Below, piece by piece: positions 1 through 8,775 of a stretch of 64,000 nt of DNA. Position numbers and translations under genes: made by a program. The stretch lies in NCBI GenBank assembly GCA_022825675.1, contig JAJDWK010000064.1:1-64000 (forward strand), in the 5' to 3' direction. Within the stretch, counting starts at the first letter, position 1, and every line of letters starts with the position of its first letter. This DNA is from Anaerolineae bacterium. Lineage in GTDB: Bacteria; Chloroflexota; Anaerolineae; Aggregatilineales; Phototrophicaceae. The notes under the pieces are model-generated. The model saw only the letters and a program-made list of their open reading frames with translations. It was not told where the DNA came from and ran no database searches.

Positions 1-2844
1 CGCCAGCGCCCGCTTCCAGCGTTTTTGATGCTCCGCCCCGTAATCCTCCTGCGCATAGACTATTAAGGTGCTAATCAAAGCGGCGTGAGGTCCGCTGGGC
101 ACGGGCGTGTTTGTTGCCGCTGGAATCGGCGTGTTCGTCGGTGGCGGAATCGGCGTATTCGTCGCTGTCGGCAGCGGCGTATTTGTTGGCGTGGCGGTGG
201 CAGTCGGTGTCGAAGTGGGCGTCGATGTAGGCGTCGGCGTATCATCAACTTGTTGCTGCTGCTGAGACTGCTGCTGCATCTCCGTCAGCGCATCGACCAC
301 CGGCTGCCAGCGGCTGCGGCTGTAAGTATCCGCCATCTGCTTGGCTTCAGCCAATGTCATCGGATTGGCGTGACTGCCATGCCCCAGCGCCGCCAGCGCT
401 CGCGCCCAGCGCTTGTAATGGTCGGAAGTATCAGGCTGCTCATCGCGGTAGCCGATTAAAGTCTGAATCAGAGTTGGCACGGGTGTATCCGTGACGACCG
501 GCGTATCCGTCGGAATAGGCGTGTCCGTCGGAATGGGCGTGTCCGAGGGTATCGGCGTATCCGACGGAATCGGCGTCGCTGTCGGCGGACCGGCGGGCGC
601 GGTTCTCACATGCTTCGTGAGAACGGGATTGACCCCGCTCTCCAGATACGCGGTTATGCTGACAGTATAGGATATGCCCGCTTTCAATCCTTTGAAAGTA
701 TGCGAAGTCGTGCCGGCGCTGGGCGTTACGAAGTCGTAATGACCGCCGCCGCTGATTTCCACGAAATAGAGCAAGACCTTGCCCATGTCGCTCCACTGGA
801 CTTTGATGTGGTCTTTGGATACCTGGAAGATCATGCCCAGCGTGCCATCGGTGGGCAGTTGCGGCTGTTCATCCTTTTGTGGCTGCGTTATCGGCGTGTT
901 GGTGGGTGTTGGGGTGCTCGTCGGCGTGTTGGTCGCTGTGGGAGAAGCTGTGTTAGTGGCGGTAGGCGTATTCGTCGCGGTCGCGGTGGGCGTGGAAGTT
1001 GCTGTGGCTGTGCTTGTCGCGGTGGGCGTAGGTGATGGAGTAGCCGTACTCGTCGGCGTGGCGGTCGCGGTCGGCGTCGGTGTGGACGGCGGCACATAAC
1101 GCAGCGATTTCGATTTTTTCGGATGTATGGAGTTTGGACCCGGGTGCCAGGTTATGGTGAAGTCATAGCCCGTGGCAAGCGGCAGTTGAAAAGGAAACTC
1201 ATTGCGGTAGAGGGGTCCAAAGGATCTAGGCAGTTTTGTTGTATATCCTTGATAGTAGAGCTCGCTATGACCGTCAATATTATCCACAGTTATCGTAAAG
1301 TAGCCGGTGTGCGTCGGCCCATCCCAGCGAAATGTCAAAGAGTGATTCCATTCCACACCGTCATGCCAGGTTCGGCCGTCCTCAACCGTGAAGGTAGTCA
1401 GCGGTTCAACGCCGGCGAAGGGCGTTGGCGTCGAGCCATTGGTGCTTACGCGCACATCGCGTCCGTCAGAGTGGTATACGCGCGATCCGTCTTGTTCAAT
1501 CTGATACGGATAGATAGTAATGAGATACGACGTATTGGCTCTCAAACCGCTGATGGTGAAATCAGTGTCGCTGGTATAGCGGCGGTACGCGGGAGGTATC
1601 CAGACAAAATAACCATCCGCGCCTTTAAGCGGCGTCCAATCCAGCGAGATGCTGTTCGAGGTAACATTAGCCACCCGAACTTCAATCGCGGGACCGGGGG
1701 GGTCGGGCGTTGATGTTGCGGTCGGCGTCGGCGTATCAGTGGGCAGAACTTGCTGGTCTTGCTGCGGCTGCGCATCTTTTTTAGGCGCGGCAGTCTCGTC
1801 CAGCGTCTGAAAACTGTCCCACACAATAGACACGGGTGGATCAATGGGAATTTGGTTGCGGGCGCGTTCCTTCCAAACCCGGACATGATAGAAGGTGTTT
1901 GGCTTAAGATTCTTCAGGGTGTATACTGTGTTAGAGAGGTCTTCTCTCTTAGAGATAATAACCCCATCAAGAGCGATTACAGTATAGTATGTATATCCTC
2001 CGCTTGTAGTAATTCCAGGGATCGGATCATTCCAAGATATCTGCGCCGAATGAGCTGTGATATTTGAAGTCTGCAAATTAGTCAACTTCGGCTTTATTGG
2101 AGTTTGCACCGTGACGGTGAAATAATCTGTCGGAGTTTCAATGGTATTGTAGCCGTATTCACTCGGACCGATGGTAACCGGCTCAATGGTGATGGCATTC
2201 ACCCGATTGGGGAGCAAACGGGTCACCTCTATGCCAGCAGGCGCGGTGTTATCAAACTGCTTCCAAAAAAAACCGTTTATGTAGATATTAAAGCCCACAT
2301 CGCTTGCCGCTGCCGCGCCCCAAGAGAGGGTCGCCGAGTTGTAGGTAATGTTGGAAGTGGCGATGGTAGGCGCAGAGCCGCTGCTGGGTGCCGCCGTTGT
2401 TGTGAAGTGCGCATCAACCGACCGCTCATTCCCGTCTTTGTCCACCATGGTTAAAGTGAAGCTGTAGCGGGAGCTTGGCTGGAAGACGCGCTTTTGAAAC
2501 AATCCCCAAGTGGTATTCCAGCCCGTAAGAAAAGAGGCACGCCATACGGCTCTATTTCTTAAATATTTATGACTCCGGACCCTGTGGCCAGCATCGCTCA
2601 CATAATCGCTCATATCGACGCTTTCGGCGTCGAAGCCCTGGTCTTTAAGATAGTCAGAGAGTACGCCCCAATCCACACTGCCGCTGTTATGCGTGACATC
2701 CATAAAGGTGAGTCCGTAATTTGTTGGGTAGGGCGTTGGCGTTGGGTCCTGCGCTTGCGCCGGGGACGCGCCCAGTAGCGCGGCGATGACAAGAAACGGC
2801 AGCAAAAAATACAAAAGAGATTGCGGTACTCTGCAGGCGAACAT
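1..2844 (-). CDS. Secreted multidomain fibronectin type III-like protein with Thr/Pro-rich linkers (partial, C-terminus off window)
   Basis: The minus strand is open from 2844 to the window edge (948 codons, no stop), although the ORF track omits it because the stop lies outside. The N-terminus has a signal peptide (about residues 1-32, hydrophobic LLYFLLPFLVIAALLGA, then AQAQD). At least four FN3-like beta-sandwich segments follow (roughly 45-150, 155-245, 250-345, 385-470), each with the usual SxTLSW or SISLDW strand and a Y-rich second half, and another near 655-740. They are separated by TPTATPTPT-type linkers, then a segment with YRDE, HYKRWARALAALG and MTLAEAK motifs that begins again after the next linker (HQKRWKRALA). 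The role is probably cell-surface or extracellular binding; no catalytic domain is visible. Start: ATG at 2844 is preferred over 2850 because GGAG lies 8 bases upstream. The N-terminal half is visibly more AT-rich than neighbouring genes. Confidence 0.85.
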   Translation of the reverse strand, partial: MFACRVPQSLLYFLLPFLVIAALLGASPAQAQDPTPTPYPTNYGLTFMDVTHNSGSVDWGVLSDYLKDQGFDAESVDMSDYVSDAGHRVRSHKYLRNRAVWRASFLTGWNTTWGLFQKRVFQPSSRYSFTLTMVDKDGNERSVDAHFTTTAAPSSGSAPTIATSNITYNSATLSWGAAAASDVGFNIYINGFFWKQFDNTAPAGIEVTRLLPNRVNAITIEPVTIGPSEYGYNTIETPTDYFTVTVQTPIKPKLTNLQTSNITAHSAQISWNDPIPGITTSGGYTYYTVIALDGVIISKREDLSNTVYTLKNLKPNTFYHVRVWKERARNQIPIDPPVSIVWDSFQTLDETAAPKKDAQPQQDQQVLPTDTPTPTATSTPDPPGPAIEVRVANVTSNSISLDWTPLKGADGYFVWIPPAYRRYTSDTDFTISGLRANTSYLITIYPYQIEQDGSRVYHSDGRDVRVSTNGSTPTPFAGVEPLTTFTVEDGRTWHDGVEWNHSLTFRWDGPTHTGYFTITVDNIDGHSELYYQGYTTKLPRSFGPLYRNEFPFQLPLATGYDFTITWHPGPNSIHPKKSKSLRYVPPSTPTPTATATPTSTATPSPTPTATSTATATSTPTATATNTPTATNTASPTATNTPTSTPTPTNTPITQPQKDEQPQLPTDGTLGMIFQVSKDHIKVQWSDMGKVLLYFVEISGGGHYDFVTPSAGTTSHTFKGLKAGISYTVSITAYLESGVNPVLTKHVRTAPAGPPTATPIPSDTPIPSDTPIPTDTPIPTDTPVVTDTPVPTLIQTLIGYRDEQPDTSDHYKRWARALAALGHGSHANPMTLAEAKQMADTYSRSRWQPVVDALTEMQQQSQQQQQVDDTPTPTSTPTSTPTATATPTNTPLPTATNTPIPPPTNTPIPAATNTPVPSGPHAALISTLIVYAQEDYGAEHQKRWKRALA

Positions 2845-2896
2845 GATCATATCTCCAATGTGGCAGCGCAAGCGCATTATGATAATCGAAGTATAA

Positions 2897-2902
2897 ATTA
2901 TA
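2897..2902 (-). promoter_or_regulatory. Candidate -10 box for the FN3 protein gene
   Basis: On the minus strand a perfect TATAAT lies about 53 bases upstream of the FN3 gene start, in an unusually AT-rich intergenic stretch between divergent genes. Only a weak -35 match (TGAAAA-like) is seen at the right distance. This is a pattern match only. Confidence 0.35.
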
Positions 2903-3000
2903 TTTGCGCCGCTGTCCAGTTTTTCATGACGCGCCAAGCGCAAGCGCCACCCTTCATGGTACACTGGCGGGGACTCTGCATAAGCGCGGGAAGGGCAGGC

Positions 3001-3918
3001 ATGGGGCGCATCTTTGTGTTGGGGGCGCTGGTCTACGATATCGTATTTGAAGTGCCGGATTGGGTCGCGCCCAATCACGCGGTGCATGCCTCGGCGCTGA
3101 CGCTGTCCCCCGGCGGCAAAGCGCTGAATCAAGCGGTGGCGGCAAAGCGGCTGGGCGCGGCGGATGTGCGGCTGGTCGGCTGTGTGGGCGCGGATATCTT
3201 CGGCGAGCAGATGCTGGCGGCGCTGCGGCGCGAAGGTGTCAACACCCAGCATATCGCGGTGCACAAAAGCGCGCGCAGCAGCATCGCCAGCATCATCGTG
3301 CATGACAATTTGCCCGGCTTCGTCGGCGCGCCCGATGCCAGCCGCCGCCTCAGCGAAGAGCAGATACGCCGCGCGCTGGCGCAGCTGCGTCCGGGCGATA
3401 TTCTGTCCGTGTCTTTTGAGCTGCCGCAGCCATTAGTGCGGCTGGCGCTGCGGCTGGCGCGGGCGGCTGGTGCCAGCACCGTGCTCAACCCGGCGCCATT
3501 TTTCACCCGTGATGCCTTTGTTGTGCGCTATCTGCACTTGGTGGATGTGCTTATCCCCAACAAAGCCGAGGCGCAGCTCATCCTCGGCACGGATGAAAGC
3601 GCAAGCGACAGCCTGGCGCGCGCTTTGCTGGGACAAGGCGTCGGCACCGTTGTGCTGACCCTGGGCGCGGCTGGCAGCGTTATGTACACGAAGGATGCCG
3701 TACTCAAACAAGAGGCATTTACGCTGGCGGCGGTGGATACAACTGGCGCCAGCGATGCGTTTGTGGGCGCGTTTTGCCGCTGCCGGGCGCTGGGCTGGGG
3801 GCTGACGCGGGCGCTGGAATTCGCCTCAGCCGCTGCCGGGCTGGCATGTACGCAACGCGGCACGATGGCGGCGCTGCCCCACCTGAAAGCGGTAAATGCG
3901 CTGCTGGCAGGCGCGTAA
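3001..3918 (+). CDS. PfkB-family carbohydrate kinase (ribokinase-like)
   Basis: A 305-residue PfkB kinase, which transfers phosphate from ATP to a sugar or nucleoside hydroxyl in the cytoplasm. The first signature is SPGGKALNQAVAAKRLG (about residues 36-52), with the double Gly of the sugar-binding site. The second signature is DTTGASDAF (246-254), carrying the catalytic base D252; the usual GAGD reads GASD here. Ribokinase is the closest general type, but the substrate cannot be read from sequence. The ATG at 3001 is chosen over the upstream track start because a GGAAGG Shine-Dalgarno precedes it and the protein starts directly with the first beta strand (GRIFVLGALVYDIV). It stands alone upstream of the sigma factor gene, 36 bases away, and may be co-transcribed with it. 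Confidence 0.88.
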   Translation: MGRIFVLGALVYDIVFEVPDWVAPNHAVHASALTLSPGGKALNQAVAAKRLGAADVRLVGCVGADIFGEQMLAALRREGVNTQHIAVHKSARSSIASIIVHDNLPGFVGAPDASRRLSEEQIRRALAQLRPGDILSVSFELPQPLVRLALRLARAAGASTVLNPAPFFTRDAFVVRYLHLVDVLIPNKAEAQLILGTDESASDSLARALLGQGVGTVVLTLGAAGSVMYTKDAVLKQEAFTLAAVDTTGASDAFVGAFCRCRALGWGLTRALEFASAAAGLACTQRGTMAALPHLKAVNALLAGA

Positions 3919-3954
3919 CCCCCCGCCCGCCAGCGGGTTACAAGGAGAAAGAAG

Positions 3955-4569
3955 ATGAGGCGCTTCTTCAGCCGGCGCAAAGACTACCGCGAGCTGGATG
4001 ACGCGGAATTGGTGGCGCTGGCGAAGCGTGATAAAGAGGCTTTTGGCGAATTGTACGAGCGCTATTTGCCCAAAATCTATACTTATGTCTATTATCGGAC
4101 GGGCAACATCCACGATGCGGAAGATCTGACGGCGAAAGTTTTTACGCGCGCGCTCTCGCATATCGGCAGCTATGTCGATAAAGGGCTGCCCTTCGGCGCT
4201 TGGCTCTTCCGCATCGCGCATAACCTGGTGGCGAATTGGCATCGCGATCAAAGCCGGCGCAAGATCATCCCGCTGGAGGACTATGTCGCGCAGGCGCATA
4301 AGGCGGAAGCGCCTGACGCGCTCGCGGAAGCCAGCGAAGAGCGTGAACATTTGCTGCGCGCCCTGCGGCGGCTGCCGCCCGACCGCCAGCAGTTGATTCT
4401 GCTCAAGTTTATCGAGCGCCTGCCCAATGCCGAAATCGGACGGATTATGAACCGCAGCGAGGGCGCCATCAAATCACTCTATCACCGAACTTTGCGGGCG
4501 CTGCGCGCAGAGCTGAGCGACTTAAAAGAGAAGGGCGGCAGCCGCCAAAGCGATGGGACCGAGGGATGA
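3955..4569 (+). CDS. ECF-type RNA polymerase sigma-70 factor
   Basis: A 204-residue sigma factor with only regions 2 and 4, as in the extracytoplasmic-function group. Region 2 spans about residues 25-95 (FGELYERYLPKIYTYVYYRTG, then HDAEDLTAKVF and the FGAWLFRIAHNLVANWHRDQ recognition part). Region 4 spans about 130-185 (LRRLPPDRQQLILLKFIER, NAEIGRIMNRSEGAIKSLYHRTLRAL helix-turn-helix). It would direct RNA polymerase to a small regulon, normally held inactive by a co-encoded anti-sigma factor. The start is supported by AAGGAG 8 bases upstream. Its TGA overlaps the ATG of the next gene (ATGA), so the two are translationally coupled. Confidence 0.93.
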   Translation: MRRFFSRRKDYRELDDAELVALAKRDKEAFGELYERYLPKIYTYVYYRTGNIHDAEDLTAKVFTRALSHIGSYVDKGLPFGAWLFRIAHNLVANWHRDQSRRKIIPLEDYVAQAHKAEAPDALAEASEEREHLLRALRRLPPDRQQLILLKFIERLPNAEIGRIMNRSEGAIKSLYHRTLRALRAELSDLKEKGGSRQSDGTEG

Positions 4570-4943
4570 AAGCGGAAATGAACGCAGCCAGTGAAATCGA
4601 CACGCAGGATATGCTGGAAGCGCTCACGGCTGAGGATAGGCTCGCCAGCGATGCCGATGCCGCGCCAGATCCAAACGGCTGGGGCGCGCTCATACGCGCC
4701 TTGCAGCGCGCTTTGCCGCCAGTAGCGCCCCGGCGGGAGTTTCGCCAGGCGCTGCGGCGGGAGCTGCTGGCGGACGAGCGGGACGCTGGCGGACGCCGGC
4801 GGCAGCTGCCGGCGCGGGTTTCTTTCGCGGCGCTACTGGCTTTGGCCGCCGGCTGCCTCGTGATTATGCTGCGCCGCATATTTGATTCGCAAGCGGCGGA
4901 TATCGCGGATATGCAGGAAGAGGCAGTCGCCAGCTCGGCTTAG
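4566..4943 (+). CDS. Small single-pass membrane protein, putative anti-sigma factor
   Basis: A 125-residue protein coupled by a 4-base ATGA overlap to the ECF sigma gene. The N-terminal about 90 residues are hydrophilic and helical, followed by one transmembrane segment (VSFAALLALAAGCLVIMLRRI) and a short C-terminal tail. The layout (cytoplasmic N-terminus, one membrane span, sigma neighbour) fits an anti-sigma factor. The zinc-binding HxxxCxxC motif of the common ZAS domain is absent, so the function rests on context only. Confidence 0.65.
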   Translation: MKAEMNAASEIDTQDMLEALTAEDRLASDADAAPDPNGWGALIRALQRALPPVAPRREFRQALRRELLADERDAGGRRRQLPARVSFAALLALAAGCLVIMLRRIFDSQAADIADMQEEAVASSA

Positions 4944-4993
4944 CGGAGTTGTCTCGCCGAAATGCCGAACACACTCCGCGCTGAGGAGCGCTA

Positions 4994-6097
4994 ATGCCGA
5001 CGACCGTCACTTTGCGGCAGTTGAATCGCAGCTTGCTGGCGCGGCAATGCTTGCTCACCCGTGAGCGGTCTGATGCAAAATCGCTGATCGCCCAGCTTGT
5101 CGCCTTGCAATCCCAGATACCAAATCCGCCATACATCGGCTTGTGGACGCGCCTGCAAGGCTTCGAGAAACAGCGGCTGACCGCGCTGCTGGACTCCCGT
5201 GAAGTGGTGCGCGCGCCGCTGCTGCGTTCAACATTGCATCTGCTGACGGCGGAAGACCATCAGCAATTCCAGGCGGATATCCAGCCGGCGCTGGCGCGGG
5301 GGCTGCGTGCTTTCTTCGGCAAGCGGGCGCGGAGCTTAAATATCGAGCGGCTGATTGCCAGCGCCAAACCCTTTATCGAAGCGGAGCAGCCCGCCATCGG
5401 CACCCTGCGCGCGCAGCTGCAGGCGCTTGAGCCGGAGCAGGACAAAGAAGCCATGGCTTATGCCGTGCGCAGCTACTTGCCGCTGGTGCAGGTGCCGCCA
5501 AGCGGGACTTGGGGCGTGGGCACACGCGCGACGTATACCACCGCTGAAGCCTGGCTGGGCGCGCTACCGGGACCGCCCGCGGGCTTGGAAGCGCTTTTCC
5601 GGCGCTATCTGGCGGCTTTTGGTCCCGCCAGCGTGATGGACTTCCAAACCTGGAGCGGCATGACCTCGTTAAAATCGAAGCTGGCACCGGCGCTCAAGAC
5701 GCTCACTACCTACGCAGACGAGCAGGGCAGCGCGCTCTATGACCTGCCGGGGCAGCCGCTGACCTCAGCAGCCGCGCCCGCGCCGATCCGCTTCTTGCCC
5801 GAATACGACAACATTCTCATCGCCCACCGCGATCGCCGCCGCATCTTGCCCGAAGCGCATCACAAAAAAGTCTTTGTCTCGGCGGGGCGGGTGCTGGGTT
5901 CCGTCCTCATTGATGGCTTTGTCGGCGCTATCTGGCGGGCAAAGCGGCAGAAAGGGCGGGCGACGCTGACGATTTCGCACTTTGCGCCGCTGGCTGATGA
6001 GACGCTGGCGGCAATCGAAAGCGAAGGCGAGGCGCTGCTGCGCTTTATCGAAGAAGATGCCGACAGCTACGACTTAAAAATCGCTGAATACGCCTGA
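4994..6097 (+). CDS. Winged-helix DNA-binding protein of the AlkZ/YcaQ-like (HTH_42, DUF1006) family
   Basis: A 367-residue protein with the family's typical opening (LRQLNRSLLARQCLL, then LVALQSQIPNPPYIGLWTRL) and C-terminal LPEYDNILIAHRDR segment followed by VLGSVLIDGFVGAIW. Members have tandem winged helices; the characterised AlkZ and YcaQ proteins are DNA glycosylases for alkylated bases or interstrand crosslinks and use a Gln-x-Gln motif. A QSQ triplet is present at 39-41 in the matching N-terminal region, so glycosylase activity is possible but not shown. It lies 50 bases after the anti-sigma-like gene on the same strand. Confidence 0.82.
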   Translation: MPTTVTLRQLNRSLLARQCLLTRERSDAKSLIAQLVALQSQIPNPPYIGLWTRLQGFEKQRLTALLDSREVVRAPLLRSTLHLLTAEDHQQFQADIQPALARGLRAFFGKRARSLNIERLIASAKPFIEAEQPAIGTLRAQLQALEPEQDKEAMAYAVRSYLPLVQVPPSGTWGVGTRATYTTAEAWLGALPGPPAGLEALFRRYLAAFGPASVMDFQTWSGMTSLKSKLAPALKTLTTYADEQGSALYDLPGQPLTSAAAPAPIRFLPEYDNILIAHRDRRRILPEAHHKKVFVSAGRVLGSVLIDGFVGAIWRAKRQKGRATLTISHFAPLADETLAAIESEGEALLRFIEEDADSYDLKIAEYA

Positions 6098-6212
6098 GGC
6101 GAAGGCAGCCGCGACCGGTTTTTCACCACTTCCCGCCACCGCCCAGTCTATGCCCGCGGCGGATATGGTGGTAGGATGATGCGCGGAGCGGCGAGCGAGA
6201 GCGAGCGGACCA

Positions 6213-7748
6213 GTGGCGGCGGCGAAAAAGATCAGCGCCTTGCGCGGCATGCGCGATGCGCTCAGCGAAGAATATGCCCAGCGGCGTGATATCGAAGCGG
6301 CGCTGGCGCAGCATCTGCGGCAGCATGGCTATGCGCCCATCGATGTGCCCATCGTCGAGCAGACCGAGCTCTACCTGCGCAAATATGGCGAAGAATATTC
6401 CGCGCGCCTCTATGATTTCAGCTTCAAGAACCGGCGCATCGCCCTGCGCCCAGAGCTTTCGGCATCCATCCTGCGCGCCTATGTAGACAAGCTGCAAGGC
6501 GAGCCCCTGCCCCTGCGCCTGCGTTATGCGGGAGCCGTCTTCCGCTATGAAAAACCCCAGCAATACCGCTGGCGGCAGTTCACGCAGGCGGGCGCGGAAT
6601 TGTTGGGCGCGGGCGGGGCGCGCGCCGATGCCGAACTGCTTTACCTCGCCTGCAGCGGGCTGGAGCGGCTGGGCATCCGCGAGTATCGTCTCGTCATCGG
6701 CGTTGATATGCTGGGCGGCTTCCTGCACAATCTCGGCTTGCGCTTCCAATTGCTGAACTTCCTGCTGCGCAATATGGAAAATCTGCGCAAGTATGGCGAG
6801 GCGCATGTGGTCGCGGCGCTGCAAGCCATTTACCCGCAGTTCCAGGCGGAGGCGCGTGAGGCGCTTGCGGAGCCGGCAACGGGCAAACAGCTTATCGCCC
6901 TGCTGCGCGAGATGTCTGATGCCGAGGCGCATCAGGCTGTGAGCGAATTCCTCAACAGTTTGAATATCCGTGTCGCAAGCAACCGCGATGAGGGCGAGGT
7001 CATTGACCGGCTGCTGTACAAAATCCGCGAAGATCAACAGAATCCAAAATTGCGGCGGGCGCTGGACTATATGGCGCGGCTGAAACCGTTGGCGGGCGCG
7101 CCGGCGGAAACATTGGCGCGCGCGCGCGCGCTGGCTGCCGAGTATCAGCTGGAGCAGTGTGCGCTGGACGCCCTCGAGCGGACGCTGGCGGCGCTGGCGG
7201 ACCATGGCAAGCTCGGCGGCAGTGTTGAAGTCGATTTGGGCATGAACCGCGGCTTGAATTATTATAGCGGCATGGTCTTTGAGATCTATTGCCCTTCAGA
7301 AAACGGGGCGGAAATCCAGGTTTGTGGCGGCGGGCGCTATGACGCGCTCATCAGCAATTTGGGCGGGGGCGATCTGCCTGCGGCTGGCTTTGCCTGGGGC
7401 ATAGAGCGCCTCGCCAGCGCGCTGCCAGCGGCGGCGCGCTTGGCGCAGCCCGCATTGGATGTTGTCATCATCCCCTTGGCGGCGGCGGATTTTGCTGCCG
7501 CTTACCAAATCGCGCGCGACCTGCGAGAGCGGGATCTTTGCGTCGAAGTCAGCATTGACGGGCGCGGTTTGCGCCGCGGTCTGCGCGCTGCCCATCGGCG
7601 GGGAGCCGCCGCCGCTGTCATCATCGGCGAAAGTGAACGGGCGCGCGGCACTGCCAGCCTGCGCGCCATGCGCAGCCGCGAACAACATATAGTGCCGCTG
7701 AGCGACTTGCCCAACCGCGTCGAGGATATCTGCCGTGCGCGGGGCTGA
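6213..7748 (+). CDS. hisZ: ATP phosphoribosyltransferase regulatory subunit-like protein (HisZ; class II HisRS paralogue)
   Basis: A 511-residue protein starting at GTG. The class II aminoacyl-tRNA synthetase core is clear: LRPELSASILRAYV (motif 2 lead-in), FRYEKPQQYRWRQFTQ (about 109-124), and RGLNYYSGMVFEIYC (about 346-360), where true HisRS normally has RGLDYYTG. A C-terminal anticodon-binding-like domain (VVIIPLA to the end) remains, which many HisZ proteins lack, and a helical insertion of about 100 residues in the middle makes it longer than either HisZ or HisRS. The 14-base overlap with hisG argues for HisZ, the allosteric partner that completes the first enzyme of histidine synthesis. 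A genuine histidyl-tRNA synthetase is the main alternative. Confidence 0.75.
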   Translation: MAAAKKISALRGMRDALSEEYAQRRDIEAALAQHLRQHGYAPIDVPIVEQTELYLRKYGEEYSARLYDFSFKNRRIALRPELSASILRAYVDKLQGEPLPLRLRYAGAVFRYEKPQQYRWRQFTQAGAELLGAGGARADAELLYLACSGLERLGIREYRLVIGVDMLGGFLHNLGLRFQLLNFLLRNMENLRKYGEAHVVAALQAIYPQFQAEAREALAEPATGKQLIALLREMSDAEAHQAVSEFLNSLNIRVASNRDEGEVIDRLLYKIREDQQNPKLRRALDYMARLKPLAGAPAETLARARALAAEYQLEQCALDALERTLAALADHGKLGGSVEVDLGMNRGLNYYSGMVFEIYCPSENGAEIQVCGGGRYDALISNLGGGDLPAAGFAWGIERLASALPAAARLAQPALDVVIIPLAAADFAAAYQIARDLRERDLCVEVSIDGRGLRRGLRAAHRRGAAAAVIIGESERARGTASLRAMRSREQHIVPLSDLPNRVEDICRARG

Positions 7749-8775
7749 TGCCGCGGGCTTGGTGCTCGCTTTGCCCAGCAAAGGGCGGCTGGGCGAGGCT
7801 GCCGCCGGCTTCCTGGCGGCGGCTGGCTTGCCGGTTTTTAAGCCGAACAGCCGCCAATATACCGGGACCATGCCCAGCTTGCCCGGGGCGCAAGTGGTCT
7901 TCCAACGCCCTTTGGATATCCTCAACAAAGTGATGCAAACCCGCGCTGATATTGGCATCACCGGCTTGGACATCGTGCGGGAATACAGCGAAGATTCCGC
8001 TGATATCATCATCATCGACCGCCTCGGCTTCGGCAAATGCGAGCTGCTGCTCGCCGTGCCCGAAGCGTGGTTTGATGTTACCTCTATCGCTGATTTGGCG
8101 GATTTGAGCCTGCGCCAGCAATGGCGGGGGGAGCGGCTGCGCGTCGCCTGCAAATTCAACAATTTGACCAAGAACTTCCTCTATGCGCAGGGCATATCCC
8201 ATTTTTCGCTGGTGCATGCGGAAGGCGCGCTGGAGGCGGCGCCACGCATGGGCTATGCCGATTTGATCGCCGACTTGTCGGAGACGGGCACCACCCTGCG
8301 CGAGAATCACCTGCGTCCCTTGGAAGGCGGCTGCATTCTCGCTTCAGAAGCGGTCTTGATTGGCAACCGCCGCGCGCTGCGGGACGCGCCCATCAAGCTG
8401 GAAATGCTGCGCGAAATGCTCGAACTCATTGAAGCGCATCGGCGCGCCCGCAATTTTGTCTCGCTGCGTGCGAATATCGCCGGCGCATCGGTCGCCGATG
8501 TGCAGGCGCGCATCCTCGAAATCCCCGAACTCGGCGGCAGCAAAGGTCCGGGCGTGGTCGCTGTCGCCAGCCCGCCCGCCGCCAAAGTCAAATGGTTTGA
8601 AGCCAACCTGCTGACGCCAGCCCACAAGATTCACAAGACGATGCAGCTCCTGCGGACACTGGGCGGCACTGACATTATTGTCACCCGCCCGCATTATGTC
8701 TTTGAGCATGAATCCGCGACCTATCGGACATTGGAGAAGCTGCTGGAGAAAACTCAGGCGGAGGGGCATTCATGA
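7735..8775 (+). CDS. hisG: ATP phosphoribosyltransferase (histidine biosynthesis, first step)
   Basis: A 346-residue HisG catalysing condensation of ATP with PRPP to phosphoribosyl-ATP. Visible features are LALPSKGRL at the N-terminus, ADIGITGLDIVREY, and the PRPP-binding stretch ADLIADLSETGTTLREN. A C-terminal extension (about 270-340, PAAKVKWFEANLLTPAHKIHKTM) looks like the ferredoxin-fold regulatory domain of the long HisG type. It starts at GTG inside the end of hisZ and its TGA overlaps the next ATG (ATGA). No other his genes are in the window. Confidence 0.9.
   Translation: MRGADAAGLVLALPSKGRLGEAAAGFLAAAGLPVFKPNSRQYTGTMPSLPGAQVVFQRPLDILNKVMQTRADIGITGLDIVREYSEDSADIIIIDRLGFGKCELLLAVPEAWFDVTSIADLADLSLRQQWRGERLRVACKFNNLTKNFLYAQGISHFSLVHAEGALEAAPRMGYADLIADLSETGTTLRENHLRPLEGGCILASEAVLIGNRRALRDAPIKLEMLREMLELIEAHRRARNFVSLRANIAGASVADVQARILEIPELGGSKGPGVVAVASPPAAKVKWFEANLLTPAHKIHKTMQLLRTLGGTDIIVTRPHYVFEHESATYRTLEKLLEKTQAEGHS

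Noticed and set aside
440-796. 118-residue minus-strand ORF with SDGHAYSDGYAGRHG repeats
   Set aside because: It is an out-of-frame reading of the same Thr/Pro-rich repeats in the FN3 gene; the correct frame lacks a stop and so was omitted from the track.
779-1099. Plus-strand ORF VLVGVGVLVGVLVAVG... resembling a membrane protein
   Set aside because: It is the antisense translation of the TPTATPTPT linker of the minus-strand FN3 gene, which is open throughout.
6123-7205. 360-residue minus-strand ORF
   Set aside because: Antisense shadow of the hisZ-like gene; Gln/Arg-rich low-complexity composition and no domain.
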